Below, piece after piece: positions 47,262 through 56,291 of a stretch of DNA of 64,000 bases (positions are counted from its first letter, which is position 1; every line of letters starts with the position of its first letter). This DNA comes from Helicobacter rappini (GTDB lineage Bacteria; Campylobacterota; Campylobacteria; Campylobacterales; Helicobacteraceae), in NCBI RefSeq assembly GCF_900198625.1, contig NZ_FZPK01000040.1, positions 1 to 64,000 of the forward strand, written 5' to 3'. The translations under genes and the position numbers were made by a program. The notes under the pieces were generated by a model. It ran no database searches and was not told where the DNA came from. It saw nothing but the letters and a program-made list of their open reading frames with translations.

Positions 47262-48130
47262 TTATTTTTTAATAAATTCAAACAATCCTGTATTCCCATT
47301 ATTTTGATATTCTGGTATAGAATCAAGACCACTTTGATAAATCTCTAGACGATCGTTTTGCCATTTCATACATTCTACAACATCGAGTGTGTTAATATAA
47401 CCCATTTCAAGTATCTGCATTTCATCTAATACATCAATAATGGTTTGTGGTCGATACACTCTGTGTGCGTTAAAACACACTTTATCAATCTGCCCCACAG
47501 GCACACTAAAATATAGCTTGCCACCGGGTTTTAATACCCTTTGAAAAGCCCTCAAAGCCTTTTCCCAAGCATCTGGTTCGATAGGATCACCATATCGCCC
47601 TAATCCAAAATGCTCCACACTACACAATGCAGAAATGGATTCCAAAGAGTTATCAGCAATATTTTCTAAGAGTGTAGCGTTGGCTTGAATATATGAAATG
47701 CCACCTTTTTGATTCAAAAAGTTTGTGTCAAAGTTATTGTCCATCGGTCTAATGTCAATGAGAGTGATTTTCTGTCCTTGTGCAAGCAAATGCGCGATAA
47801 AACCAACCACAGACGAGCCAACATCATAGTGCATACTCGGCTTATTTTCTAACACTTTTCGTGCTCCCCAAATATCTTGGATAAAATATGATGAGTCCCC
47901 TATATCACCATTTTTAGCATACTTGTCATGTCGGCAAATATAATCATGTTTCGGATCGAGTATAAAGCGAGAATCTTTATTTAGTTGGGTGTATAGCTGT
48001 TTGTCTTGAGTGATTTCCTCATCGCTCATAAAGGGGTGGTTACCCCCCCCCCCCATTCTTTGTCAATCATTCTGCGGAAGGGTCGTAATATCTCGCGTTT
48101 TATCCTTTGTGGAATTGTTTTTCGTTTCAT
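47262..48130 (-). pseudogene. Phase-variable DUF268/SAM-methyltransferase-like gene, OFF
   Basis: The likely true start is ATG 48130 (GGAG upstream), reading MKRKTIPQRIKREILRPFRR up to a run of 12 G (48043-48054), after which the frame stops five codons later. The long frame downstream (HPFMSDEEITQDKQLYTQL to 47262) holds MHYDVGSSVVGFIAHLLAQ and a FQRVLKPGGKLYFSVPVGQ segment, a SAM-methyltransferase-like pattern found in DUF268 proteins. Length 869 leaves remainder two, so 13 or 10 G would join it into 288-289 residues. An ATG overlapping the tract could give a shorter product but has no ribosome site. Probably a surface-glycan gene. Confidence 0.78.
48043..48054 (-). repeat. Poly-G12 phase-variation tract (C on plus strand)
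   Basis: Twelve C on the plus strand near the 5' end of the DUF268-like gene. Frame requires 10 or 13 G, so OFF at 12. Confidence 0.88.
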
Positions 48131-48294
48131 ATGAGAATCTCCAAATTAAATTTGTGCTATTGTAGTAAAATTGTCTAAATGATGATAGTCTAAGTATAAA
48201 ATATTTCTTGGATTGCCTATTTTCCAAGCATGTTTAAATTCTCATTTTGATAAAACCATAAAATAAAAAATATTTTAAAATTTCTTAGAATCTA

Positions 48295-48303
48295 TGCTAT
48301 AAT
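48295..48303 (+). promoter_or_regulatory. Extended -10 promoter for the small lipoprotein gene
   Basis: TGCTATAAT, 33 bases upstream of the start codon; CTAGGAG follows as a strong ribosome site. Confidence 0.65.
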
Positions 48304-48335
48304 GTGTCTCACATTTTTATTCTAGGAGTTTCATT

Positions 48336-48611
48336 ATGAAAAAGTTTTTAGCAATGGCAGTTATCACAGGTTTAGCAACATTATTTGTTGCATGCGATGA
48401 CAAAAAGGAAGAAAAAGCACCTGCACAAGCACCAGCAGCACAAGAAGAAGCAAAACCGGCGGAAGCACCAGCTACTACTGATAATGCAACAGAAGCACAG
48501 GGCGAGTCTAAAGAAGCTGTAGAAGCTACTAACACAGAAGAAGCAAAACCAGCGGAAGCACCAGCTGCTACTGACAATGCGACAGAAGCACAGGATAAAG
48601 CTTCTAAGTAA
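48336..48611 (+). CDS. Small Ala/Glu/Pro-rich lipoprotein with internal duplication
   Basis: 91 residues. The signal peptide MKKFLAMAVITGLATLFVAC ends in a lipobox (FVAC, lipidated Cys20). The mature part is acidic and disordered, composed mainly of Ala, Glu, Pro, Thr and Lys, with a direct repeat: EEAKPAEAPATTDNATEAQ at about residues 36-54 and EEAKPAEAPAATDNATEAQ at 67-85. Probably anchored to a membrane leaflet, most likely abundant given the strong promoter and ribosome site. No enzyme domain. Function unknown. Confidence 0.75.
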   Translation: MKKFLAMAVITGLATLFVACDDKKEEKAPAQAPAAQEEAKPAEAPATTDNATEAQGESKEAVEATNTEEAKPAEAPAATDNATEAQDKASK

Positions 48612-49158
48612 TCTTTCCCATTTTTTTTGCAACATGATATAAAACGGCATAGGATATTATGCCGTATTTCTCAATACATACTATTTTCTTATCTCTCTCT
48701 TGATACATTTTTATATTTGTTCTTAGCGTGATTTGCACAACCTAGATTGTATTCTATTTTGAGTATTTCGCAATATATGCTTGTAATTACGAAATGTATT
48801 GTATGCTTATTTCTGTTTTATTGGTAGAAGTTATGCTTGTTGTGGGTGAGATTTAGATGAAGTTGTCTTCTCACAAATGGTCTAGAATTAATATGGTATC
48901 TATATTTTTAATTAAATACAAAAATTTCACTTTCAACACTATTATGAAACCTTACATGAAGTATTAGGAGAATTTAAAGTAAGAAAATAGGGATATTTTT
49001 TAACAAGTTACTTTAAATATTGCTATCAAAGCATATAAAAATTCAAGCATAGTGTAAAAATATAAAGTGGGATATAAAAATATTGAGACACAATTGCGAG
49101 TTATAAAATTAAAATCACCAACAATTTCTCAAACTAGCATACAATGGGATTTATTTTT
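48612..49158. other. 547-base gap between lipoprotein and hydD
   Basis: No ORF of note. The left end holds a terminator-like hairpin (48644-48665). The rest is AT-rich and lacks repeats, tRNA or recognisable RNA. hydE, which follows hydD in H. pylori, is not here. Confidence 0.5.
48644..48669 (+). terminator. Hairpin after the lipoprotein gene
   Basis: Perfect 8-base stem ACGGCATA/TATGCCGT with a 6-base loop, followed by ATTTCTC. The T run is weak, but position and stem fit a terminator. Confidence 0.5.
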
Positions 49159-49698
49159 TTAAAAACCTTTATATGAATTATTAGCTATCTCTTGCAATGG
49201 TATATTCTTAGTTTTGCTAATATGAAAGCCTAAATTTTCCAAGTATGAAATAGCGTTTTGCTCCATAGTTAATGCACCCCTTAAAAGAGATTCACTAAGA
49301 CTAAAGGCAGTGTCTTCACCAATTACTTCAGGAACAATACCAATGACATGCACTTGCGGTAAATCACCCATCATTTTTGTTAAATGAAGTGTTTGCAGCA
49401 TCTCAACTTCGTGGGCACTTCCAGCCCAAGTAATACATGATGGAATCTTGTCAAAACTAAAGCTATATACATCACCAATTTGTGCGTTTTCAACGCTCAC
49501 ACAATCAAGTAATAATACATGATCGTATTCCACAATGAGTGGAATCAGCATATTTGCCAATGTGCCACCATCAACAAATGTGATAGTATGCTCTTTGCTA
49601 TCAAAAGTATAATTTACTTTTAAATAGTTACATAAATGAACACCAATACCCTCATCTCCAAAGAGAATATTGCCAATGCCAAGCACTAAAACATTCAA
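49159..49698 (-). CDS. hydD: Hydrogenase maturation endopeptidase
   Basis: 179 residues. Cleaves the C-terminal extension of the large [NiFe] subunit after nickel insertion. Family opening VLVLGIGNILFGDEGIGVHL (metal-binding Glu), then DGGTLANMLIPL and LLDCVSVENAQIGDVY. Follows hydC after 17 bases; last gene of the hydABCD operon here. In H. pylori a further gene, hydE, follows; it is absent at this position. Confidence 0.9.
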   Translation of the reverse strand: MNVLVLGIGNILFGDEGIGVHLCNYLKVNYTFDSKEHTITFVDGGTLANMLIPLIVEYDHVLLLDCVSVENAQIGDVYSFSFDKIPSCITWAGSAHEVEMLQTLHLTKMMGDLPQVHVIGIVPEVIGEDTAFSLSESLLRGALTMEQNAISYLENLGFHISKTKNIPLQEIANNSYKGF

Positions 49699-49715
49699 AA
49701 CAAAAATCTCTCTCT

Positions 49716-50423
49716 TTATACTCTTTGTTCTTCTGAATAGCGAATACCGCTCACCATCGCATCAGCCCCACCATTTGGATAACGCACAGAATTCCAAATT
49801 ACAAGATAAATATGCACTGGCACAAATACAATAAATACCCATGTAGCAATATGGTGTATCGCTCTAACATTTGCTAATCCACCACATACAGAATCTATCC
49901 AGCTAAAACATGCACCCATAATGCCACCCAAACCATCATGATAGACATTTGCATAAAGATTCACACCTGTCAAACAAATAATCAAGGTTACCAATCCTAA
50001 TACAAAGTATGTAGTAAATTGCAAAGGATTGTATGCACCTTTAATGTGCGGATGCTTTGCAATAAAAAGATATGCCCCAATAGTCTTCGCCCAAACAAGT
50101 GGATTTAGTAATTGCCAAAACGATGTACGTTCTGGCTTACTTGATGGTGCAAAAAAGAATAGATACACTCGAAAAATAGAAGCCGCAATCAATACAAATC
50201 CAGCTATACAATGAAAAGCTCTGTTGTATGCTTGTAAGAAAATAACTGGCTCACCACTTGCATCAGGCTGTAAGAAAGGATATGCAATATAAAATCCACT
50301 TGCTACCAAAAAAACAATCATAAATGCACGCACCCAATGTAAGAATCTAGTCATTGCACCAAATTCTAAATGCTGTTGGATTTCTTTTGCAATACCCGTG
50401 TCAATCTCTGTTCGTGTTACCAT
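49716..50423 (-). CDS. hydC: [NiFe] hydrogenase b-type cytochrome subunit
   Basis: 235 residues. Anchors the periplasmic hydrogenase to the membrane and passes electrons to menaquinone. Four membrane helices (about 33-50, 70-90, 128-150, 190-215), with haem-ligand histidines in TRFLHWVRAF, AFHCIAGFVLI and HIATWVFIVFVPVHIYLV. Sits between the large subunit (27 bases upstream) and the maturation protease. Normal length. Confidence 0.92.
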   Translation of the reverse strand: MVTRTEIDTGIAKEIQQHLEFGAMTRFLHWVRAFMIVFLVASGFYIAYPFLQPDASGEPVIFLQAYNRAFHCIAGFVLIAASIFRVYLFFFAPSSKPERTSFWQLLNPLVWAKTIGAYLFIAKHPHIKGAYNPLQFTTYFVLGLVTLIICLTGVNLYANVYHDGLGGIMGACFSWIDSVCGGLANVRAIHHIATWVFIVFVPVHIYLVIWNSVRYPNGGADAMVSGIRYSEEQRV

Positions 50424-50450
50424 AAAAGCTCCTTAATCCAACCATGCTTT

Positions 50451-52214
50451 TTAGAATCTTGCAAATGCTGGTTCTACTTTATATTCCCCAAGATCATTAC
50501 CTTTTGTATCCATTACATGCACAGCACAAGCAATACATGGGTCAAATGAGTGGATATGTCGTATAATCTCTAAAGGCTGTGTTAAGTCTGCAATCTTTGT
50601 CCCAATAAGACTCATCTCATAAGGTCCTTTTTGTCCTTTAGAATCTCTTGGTCCTGCATTCCATGTCGAAGGCACAACTGCTTGATAATTTGCTACTTTG
50701 CCCTCTTCAATACGCACCCAATGGCTCAACATTCCTCTTGGCACATTACCGATATAGCAACCCTTATAAGACTTGCTATTATCAATAATATAAGGCGCAC
50801 AAGTCGTAGTATCTACTTTAAGATTCCTTACTAATTCATCAAATGCTTTTAGTCCCTCATCTGCTAATACTTTTGCTTCTAGTCCTCTAGCTGCTGTGCG
50901 ACCTAGCGTGCTGAATAAATGACTTGTGCTTAAGCCAGTGCGTTTTAAAAACGCATCTACCGCGTTATGCAAGGCTTCATTTTTACCTTTTGCATAGCCT
51001 ACAATAACCGCCGCTAATGGTCCAACTTCCATAGGCTTACCATCATATCTTGGCGATTTAATCCATGAATATTTAGAATCTGTTTGTAAAAGTTTTGTGC
51101 GTTCATTCTTACCACTTAAACCTATACTTTCACCATCTTTAAAGCCGGTGTAATCCGGTGTTGTTTGTCCATCATAAGGGTGGAGTGCATCTGTTGGCTT
51201 GATTGGCTCTCCATTGCTATGCTTGCCTTCATATTTATACCAAGAGTTTGTTACTTCCTCTGCGATTAAGTCAAGATTCACATCATACACTTTGCTTAAA
51301 TCACCATCAAGCACATAACCACTATCAAGCAGGTATTCATTATGTCCCACCTGCATTTCTTGGAAACTTAAGAAATTCTTTAGATTACAACCTGCTAAAA
51401 CACTTGCCTCAGTTGAATACGCCATTCCCGCCATAATTAAATCTGGATAATAAGCACGATTGATAAAGTCTGCTACCATTTCATACTTCGCTTTATATTC
51501 AGCAAGTCTTGATGGATCTAAAATATCCATAATGGAAGTAACACCACCAACGGTTAAGCTTTGTGGGTGCGGTTGTTTTGCACCAAAGATAGCCATCATT
51601 TTTGCCGCTTCTCTTTGAATTTCAAGCAGTTTTAGATAATGTGATAATACAATAAGGTTTTGTTCTGGACTTAGATGATAGGTTTTATGTCCCCAATATC
51701 CATTTGCAAAAGGTCCAAGGGAGCCTTTAGCTGCAAAATCTTTTACCCTTTTTTGCACCATTCTTAGCTCATCTTCACCTGCTGAAATTGGAGAATCTGT
51801 ATATTCAAATGCAAGTTTCGCAGCCTTAGCAGGATCGGCACTTAAAGCACTGATAATATCGCACCAATCAAGCCCATGCAATGTATAAAAATGCACGATA
51901 TGATCGTGGAAAAATAAGGCTAGATTCATAAGTGTGCGAACAAGCTTTGCATTATATGGAATCTCAATGCCTAAAGCATTCTCAACCGCAGTAATACCTG
52001 CCTTATAGTGAGAATAGGTGCAAACACCACAGATTCTTCCTGCAATAAAACCCGCATCTCGCGGATCTCTACCTTTAATAATAGTCTCTAAACCACGCCA
52101 TAGCGTAGAGCTAGAAAATGCGTCTGTAATCACATTATTATCATCAACAATAACTTCAATCCGCAAATGCCCTTCAATTCTAGTGATAGGATCAACAACA
52201 ATTCTTTTTGACAT
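50451..52214 (-). CDS. hydB: [NiFe] hydrogenase large subunit
   Basis: 587 residues. H2-uptake catalytic subunit. The nickel ligands are all present: GRICGVCTYSH (Cys62, Cys65) and DPCIACAVH (Cys560, Cys563). A 21-residue extension after His566 is the expected target of HydD. DPITRIEGHLRIEV at the N-terminus is canonical. Exported as a passenger with the Tat-signal small subunit. Middle of the operon. Confidence 0.96.
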   Translation of the reverse strand: MSKRIVVDPITRIEGHLRIEVIVDDNNVITDAFSSSTLWRGLETIIKGRDPRDAGFIAGRICGVCTYSHYKAGITAVENALGIEIPYNAKLVRTLMNLALFFHDHIVHFYTLHGLDWCDIISALSADPAKAAKLAFEYTDSPISAGEDELRMVQKRVKDFAAKGSLGPFANGYWGHKTYHLSPEQNLIVLSHYLKLLEIQREAAKMMAIFGAKQPHPQSLTVGGVTSIMDILDPSRLAEYKAKYEMVADFINRAYYPDLIMAGMAYSTEASVLAGCNLKNFLSFQEMQVGHNEYLLDSGYVLDGDLSKVYDVNLDLIAEEVTNSWYKYEGKHSNGEPIKPTDALHPYDGQTTPDYTGFKDGESIGLSGKNERTKLLQTDSKYSWIKSPRYDGKPMEVGPLAAVIVGYAKGKNEALHNAVDAFLKRTGLSTSHLFSTLGRTAARGLEAKVLADEGLKAFDELVRNLKVDTTTCAPYIIDNSKSYKGCYIGNVPRGMLSHWVRIEEGKVANYQAVVPSTWNAGPRDSKGQKGPYEMSLIGTKIADLTQPLEIIRHIHSFDPCIACAVHVMDTKGNDLGEYKVEPAFARF

Positions 52215-52263
52215 ATTCTTTCCTTTCGGTGATATTTATAAGATTCTATGATTACAAAACAAC

Positions 52264-53544
52264 TTACTTTGGCTTGATAGCACCAGATAGCATTGCATGT
52301 GCGGCAATACCAATAGCTGTTGCACCCAAAATTACCATACCAACCCTATCTGCTGTGTGATCAGCACCAGCACCTCTAAAGGCTGTTTGATAGCGATTCC
52401 CAAGCGGCACTTCAAATGGCGACATCGTATCCCAAAAATGTGGCTCACTACAGCCTATGCAACCATGTCCCGCACCAATAGGCCAATTTGTATGTGAGTT
52501 AAATCGTAATTTTGAGCAGTTATTGAAAGTATAAGGACCTTTACAGCCAACCTTATACAAGCAGTAACCATTCTTTGCATTTTCATCGCCAAAATGCTGC
52601 ACAAACTCACCTGCATCAAAGCGACCTCTTCTCTCACATAAATCATGGATTCTATGTCCATACGCCCATTTCGGTCTATGGAATGCATCGAGCGCCATAT
52701 CACCAAAGAGAATATGCTGCATAAGTGTGCCTACAATATTTTTTTCATTCGGCGGACAACCCGGAACATTAATAACTTTTTTGTCAATAATATCACTCAA
52801 AGGATGTGCGTTTGTAGGATTTGGTGCAGCCGCTTGCACTCCACCAAAGCTAGAGCATGTTCCAATGGCAAAAATTGCTGCTGCATGTTTTGCTACATGT
52901 CTGCATTCTTCAGCACCAGTCCTGCCAGATGCACCAATGGTAAGGAAATATTCAGTATCTTTTGGAATCCCACCTTCTACCATCATAACATAGCGACCAT
53001 CATATTTTTTTACTGCATCTTCTAAGCTTTTTTCCGCTTGATACCCAGATGCCGCCATGATAGTCTCATGGTATTCCATGCTTACATAATCAAAAATGAT
53101 AGAATCAATACACGGATCTTCACTTCTTAATAAACTTTCACTGCAACCTGTGCATTCTGCCATGTGTAACCATATAATAGGCACTCTATCAGCAAGCTCT
53201 GCGGCACGAGCCGTAAGAGGTGCAAAAGTAGCAGGCAGCCCAATTGATGCAGTAACAACTGCTGCCCATTTCATAAAATCCCTTCTTTGAATACCTTTTT
53301 CTTGTAGGACTTCGTTTAAATCTTTACCGCTTTTTTCTTCTCTTAATGAAGGGAGTTTCGCCAACTTATCTAGTCGTTTTTTAACCTTTTTAAAAAGCGA
53401 TTGTTTTGTATGGAATGTGAGATTATCACCTTTTGGGTTTTGACTATAATCTAATGCGATATTTGCGGTGTCGTGTGGCATGGAATCTGAGAGCATAGTA
53501 TCAGTATGCAACATTCCCTGCGTAGTTTCATGTTTGCTCATCAT
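52264..53544 (-). CDS. hydA: [NiFe] hydrogenase small subunit with Tat signal
   Basis: 426 residues. Carries the iron-sulfur clusters. The twin-arginine signal QRRDFMKWAAVVTASIGLP lies unusually deep, with Arg87-Arg88, after an N-terminal extension of about 45 residues compared with H. pylori HydA as I recall it. The extension (Met/Thr/His/Asp-rich, then KKVKKRLDKLAKLPSLREE) includes the family's own pre-signal helix. AECTGCSESLLR is the proximal-cluster motif. The C-terminus has a membrane-anchor helix (VGMVILGATAIGIAAHAML). AAGGAT precedes tandem ATG codons at 53544 and 53541. Confidence 0.94.
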   Translation of the reverse strand: MMSKHETTQGMLHTDTMLSDSMPHDTANIALDYSQNPKGDNLTFHTKQSLFKKVKKRLDKLAKLPSLREEKSGKDLNEVLQEKGIQRRDFMKWAAVVTASIGLPATFAPLTARAAELADRVPIIWLHMAECTGCSESLLRSEDPCIDSIIFDYVSMEYHETIMAASGYQAEKSLEDAVKKYDGRYVMMVEGGIPKDTEYFLTIGASGRTGAEECRHVAKHAAAIFAIGTCSSFGGVQAAAPNPTNAHPLSDIIDKKVINVPGCPPNEKNIVGTLMQHILFGDMALDAFHRPKWAYGHRIHDLCERRGRFDAGEFVQHFGDENAKNGYCLYKVGCKGPYTFNNCSKLRFNSHTNWPIGAGHGCIGCSEPHFWDTMSPFEVPLGNRYQTAFRGAGADHTADRVGMVILGATAIGIAAHAMLSGAIKPK

Positions 53545-53570
53545 TGTATCCTTAATGAAAAGTTTTGGGA

Positions 53571-53576
53571 GTTATA
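53571..53576 (-). promoter_or_regulatory. Putative -10 box of the hyd operon
   Basis: TATAAC on the minus strand, about 27 bases before the hydA start, giving a short leader. Confidence 0.4.
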
Positions 53577-53648
53577 GTGTCGTTATTTTACAATAAAATA
53601 CATATTTTCTTAGATTATGTGCGTATTTATTCTAAAATCAATACATTT

Positions 53649-53666
53649 ATGTAACTGAATGTAACT
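53649..53666. promoter_or_regulatory. Tandem ATGTAACT boxes upstream of hydA
   Basis: ATGTAACT at 53649-53656 and again at 53659-53666, exactly 10 bases apart (one helical turn), about 75-95 bases upstream of the proposed -10. A pair in phase on the helix suits a dimeric regulator. The regulator is unknown; it does not match the NikR or Fur box pattern I know. Confidence 0.4.
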
Positions 53667-53722
53667 AAAACTTTGAAAGGTTGTGTTCTGTGTGTATCAA
53701 TCTGCTTGCATTATGAATAGTT

Positions 53723-54430
53723 TTATTGCTTTTGTTTAGAATCTAGCCTAACATACAAACCGCGTTTTTTTTGCAATGGTGGTAATGTAATGCCAGAATC
53801 TTTTAATAATTTCACATTTTTACAAGATTCCATCATGCCATAATCACATGCGATATGAAAAAAATATAGTGCATTTGCAAAATCTTTTTTATAGTTAGCA
53901 TAGACTACGGCAAGATTAAAACAAGCTTGTGGATACTGCATAGAACACGCCCTAGTAAAAGATTGCAAAGCCGCATGTCCGCCCACATTAGATGATGATC
54001 GCATAGACTGCAATACGCCCATATTATAGCAACCTATCACATCAGCATTATTACAAGCAGCATTATATGCAATTTCTGCTTCATCTATATTGCCACTCAT
54101 TTGATAAAGTAATCCAAGTAGAGAACAACCCAGCTTTTCACTCGATTGACAAGACTTTTGTAGATAGGGTATTGCTTCCCTATCACTTCCATTTGCACTT
54201 AGCGTAGCACCTATGATATGACATACATGTATTTCACATTCATTCACGCTTGGCACACCTTGCTTAAGCAATAGCGAACATGAATCTTTTATCCCATTAG
54301 AGCATTGCTGCAATAAAGGCATAATATCTTGTTGCACCCTTTGTATATTATTAGCTTTATGTGGCATATACGGGTTTGCAAATGCAACAAATACATTGCA
54401 AAAAAATACCACCAAATACCGATACAGCAC
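53723..54430 (-). CDS. Cysteine-rich Sel1-repeat periplasmic protein
   Basis: 235 residues from GTG 54430, preferred because AAGG lies 8 bases upstream and a signal peptide (LYRYLVVFFCNVFVAFA) follows at once; ATG 54475 is an alternative that overlaps the upstream gene. Sel1-like repeats with paired cysteines (for example CQSSEKLGCSLLGLLYQMSG, CNNADVIGCYNMGVL, CSMQYPQACFNLAVVYAN, CDYGMMESCKNVKLL) mark the Helicobacter cysteine-rich (Hcp) type. Such proteins are periplasmic or secreted and often interact with other proteins or cell wall. Follows the PP0621-like gene closely. Confidence 0.75.
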   Translation of the reverse strand: MLYRYLVVFFCNVFVAFANPYMPHKANNIQRVQQDIMPLLQQCSNGIKDSCSLLLKQGVPSVNECEIHVCHIIGATLSANGSDREAIPYLQKSCQSSEKLGCSLLGLLYQMSGNIDEAEIAYNAACNNADVIGCYNMGVLQSMRSSSNVGGHAALQSFTRACSMQYPQACFNLAVVYANYKKDFANALYFFHIACDYGMMESCKNVKLLKDSGITLPPLQKKRGLYVRLDSKQKQ

Positions 54431-54455
54431 AGAATCTACCTTTATATACTTAAAC

Positions 54456-54653
54456 TTATTGCGATAGGCACTCATGGCAATAGCATTTACCATTCTTTTT
54501 TTTCATATCTACTTGTGTGATATATACGCCACATTTTACACATTGCATGAGATTTATTTCTTTATTTTTACTTGATTTTTTATTGTTCTGCTGCATGTTA
54601 AGTAGCACAAGAACAAGCACTGCAATGACAACAATAAGCAATAAATACAGCAC
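54456..54653 (-). CDS. PP0621-like small membrane protein with zinc-finger cysteines
   Basis: 65 residues starting with GTG 54653 (AAGGGGGAG upstream). One N-terminal hydrophobic helix (LYLLLIVVIAVLVLVLLNM), a basic linker, then CVKCGVY and CYCHEC cysteine pairs that could bind zinc or form disulfides. The pattern matches the PP0621 family of conserved small proteins whose role is unknown. Lies between the trypsin-like gene and the Sel1-repeat gene on one strand. Confidence 0.7.
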   Translation of the reverse strand: MLYLLLIVVIAVLVLVLLNMQQNNKKSSKNKEINLMQCVKCGVYITQVDMKKKNGKCYCHECLSQ

Positions 54654-54671
54654 AATCTCCCCCTTGAAATA

Positions 54672-55607
54672 CTATTTTATCGCAGTATTATTTTTCACAC
54701 ATGCACGCGTTAGATCGCTAGCAGGCAACAATCTTCTTTTTGCTACATCGCAGACAAAATCTCTTACTTCATCACTTGATACAACCACATTTCGCCTTTT
54801 TTTAGACTCATTCATACTATATAAAAATCCTACAAAATGCCCACCTGAATTAAAAAGTGGTAGTCCATGTATGGCACTATGCTTTTGGATATTTGCGATA
54901 CTTGCAGATTTGTAAAATAGGGCATTATTCTCTGTTACAAATGGAAATAATACATTATCCTTACGGCTAAGCACTGTGTTTTTTAGCATTCCCTTATAAA
55001 TTGGAGTGAAATGATGTAAATTAATTCTTTGATGATAAAAGCTTTCTTCGCGAGTGTTACAATAAATATCTGTGTAGTTTTCAGCCCTAAGCAATGAAAG
55101 CTTAGAATCTGTTGCACGCAAACGAAGCATGGCAAAGCACATAAGCGATTTACTAGAATCATCTTGCATTTTTGCCATAACACTGCGTAAATACGCCCCA
55201 TCTTCATTCATCAAATCCGCAGCAGCAAGGATATATCCATCTTTTAGTAAGATTCCATACCCCTGCTTTTGCACGCCATTGTCAAATAATGCAGTAAGTA
55301 AAGCAATAGAATATAAAAAGCTCCCTTTTCTAGCCCCAAGTGTAGGCATAGCCCCACTTGCAAGGAAGCCGCCTTGATAGCCTTGTGTGCCTTGCTTGTT
55401 CTGTGTGGCTTTATTTGAATTGCTACTTTTATTCCCACCTTTATTTTGACCGCCTGATTGTGGAATCTGTGTCGTGCCACCATCTATGCAGCCATACAAA
55501 TCATTGCAATCTCCAAATCCATCAGCATAAAGCGGCGAAACTAACACGCAACAAGACAATACAAAAAACAACATAAAAGACTTAACATGTGAAAAAAGAA
55601 GCGACAT
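54672..55607 (-). CDS. Secreted trypsin-like protein lacking the catalytic serine
   Basis: 311 residues. Signal peptide about residues 1-28 (FMLFFVLSCCVLVSPLYA), a Gly/Gln/Asn-rich linker about 42-78, then a beta-rich domain. QGYGILLKDGYILAAADLM resembles the opening of chymotrypsin-fold proteases, and SAIHGLPLFNSGGHFVGFLY aligns with the GDSGGPLFN-G-VVG loop, but the Asp-Ser-Gly of the active site is replaced (IHG). The catalytic His is also not evident. It may therefore be a non-catalytic binding protein. First of three small periplasmic or membrane genes in a row. Confidence 0.6.
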   Translation of the reverse strand: MSLLFSHVKSFMLFFVLSCCVLVSPLYADGFGDCNDLYGCIDGGTTQIPQSGGQNKGGNKSSNSNKATQNKQGTQGYQGGFLASGAMPTLGARKGSFLYSIALLTALFDNGVQKQGYGILLKDGYILAAADLMNEDGAYLRSVMAKMQDDSSKSLMCFAMLRLRATDSKLSLLRAENYTDIYCNTREESFYHQRINLHHFTPIYKGMLKNTVLSRKDNVLFPFVTENNALFYKSASIANIQKHSAIHGLPLFNSGGHFVGFLYSMNESKKRRNVVVSSDEVRDFVCDVAKRRLLPASDLTRACVKNNTAIK

Positions 55608-55718
55608 ATCTACTCCAAATTTACTTTTAATCCTAAATTATAACATTAAATCTTGAAATTTACCGGCAAAGTTGCTAGAATCTCAACTTTTGAATCACTG
55701 AAATTTAAGGATTTTACA

Positions 55719-56219
55719 ATGGGATTAAAAGAATATAAACTTTTGGCAGACGAGTTACAAACATTGCAATATGCTATCGTTGAAACAAATAAGGGTGTTA
55801 TGTATATAAAGCTTTTTCCAGAACATGCACCACAAGCAGTAAGCAACTTTGCTACACTTGCTAATAGTGGCTTTTATGATGATTTGAATTTTCATCGCGT
55901 AATAGCTGGTTTTATGGCTCAAGGTGGCTGTCCAAAGGGCGATGGCACAGGTGGTCCGGGCTATACTATAAAGTGTGAGCTTGAAAATAACCCAACAAAG
56001 CATAATCGTGGCACTTTATCTATGGCTCACGCGGGGAGAAATACAGGTGGCAGTCAGTTTTTTATCTGTTTTGCGCCACAACCGCATTTAGATGGCGAAC
56101 ACACCGCCTTTGGTCGTATTCCAGTAAATGAAAAGGCAAGCTATGAAGTTTTAGATTCTCTAAAACAAGGAGATATTATTAAGAGTATCCGCGTAGTTGC
56201 TGAAATGCCAGAGGCTTAA
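55719..56219 (+). CDS. Cyclophilin-type peptidyl-prolyl isomerase
   Basis: 166 residues. ATG 55719 was chosen because AAGGAT lies 8 bases upstream; the frame opens at 55653. No signal peptide, so cytoplasmic. Conserved FHRVIAGFMAQGGCPKGDGTGGPGY, GTLSMAHAGRNTGGSQFFICFAPQPHLDGEHTAFGRI. The catalytic Arg (FHRVI), Gln (QFF) and His (LDGEHTAFG) region are intact. Stands alone, divergent from the trypsin-like gene. Confidence 0.92.
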   Translation: MGLKEYKLLADELQTLQYAIVETNKGVMYIKLFPEHAPQAVSNFATLANSGFYDDLNFHRVIAGFMAQGGCPKGDGTGGPGYTIKCELENNPTKHNRGTLSMAHAGRNTGGSQFFICFAPQPHLDGEHTAFGRIPVNEKASYEVLDSLKQGDIIKSIRVVAEMPEA

Positions 56220-56291
56220 ACTCTCTTAAATCGCATAAAAGATTCTATCTATTTTTGCTTTTATAGAATCTTGCGAAATAGATATGCTTCA

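Noticed and set aside
52645..53025. 126-codon plus-strand ORF inside hydA
   Set aside because: Shadow of a strongly conserved gene.
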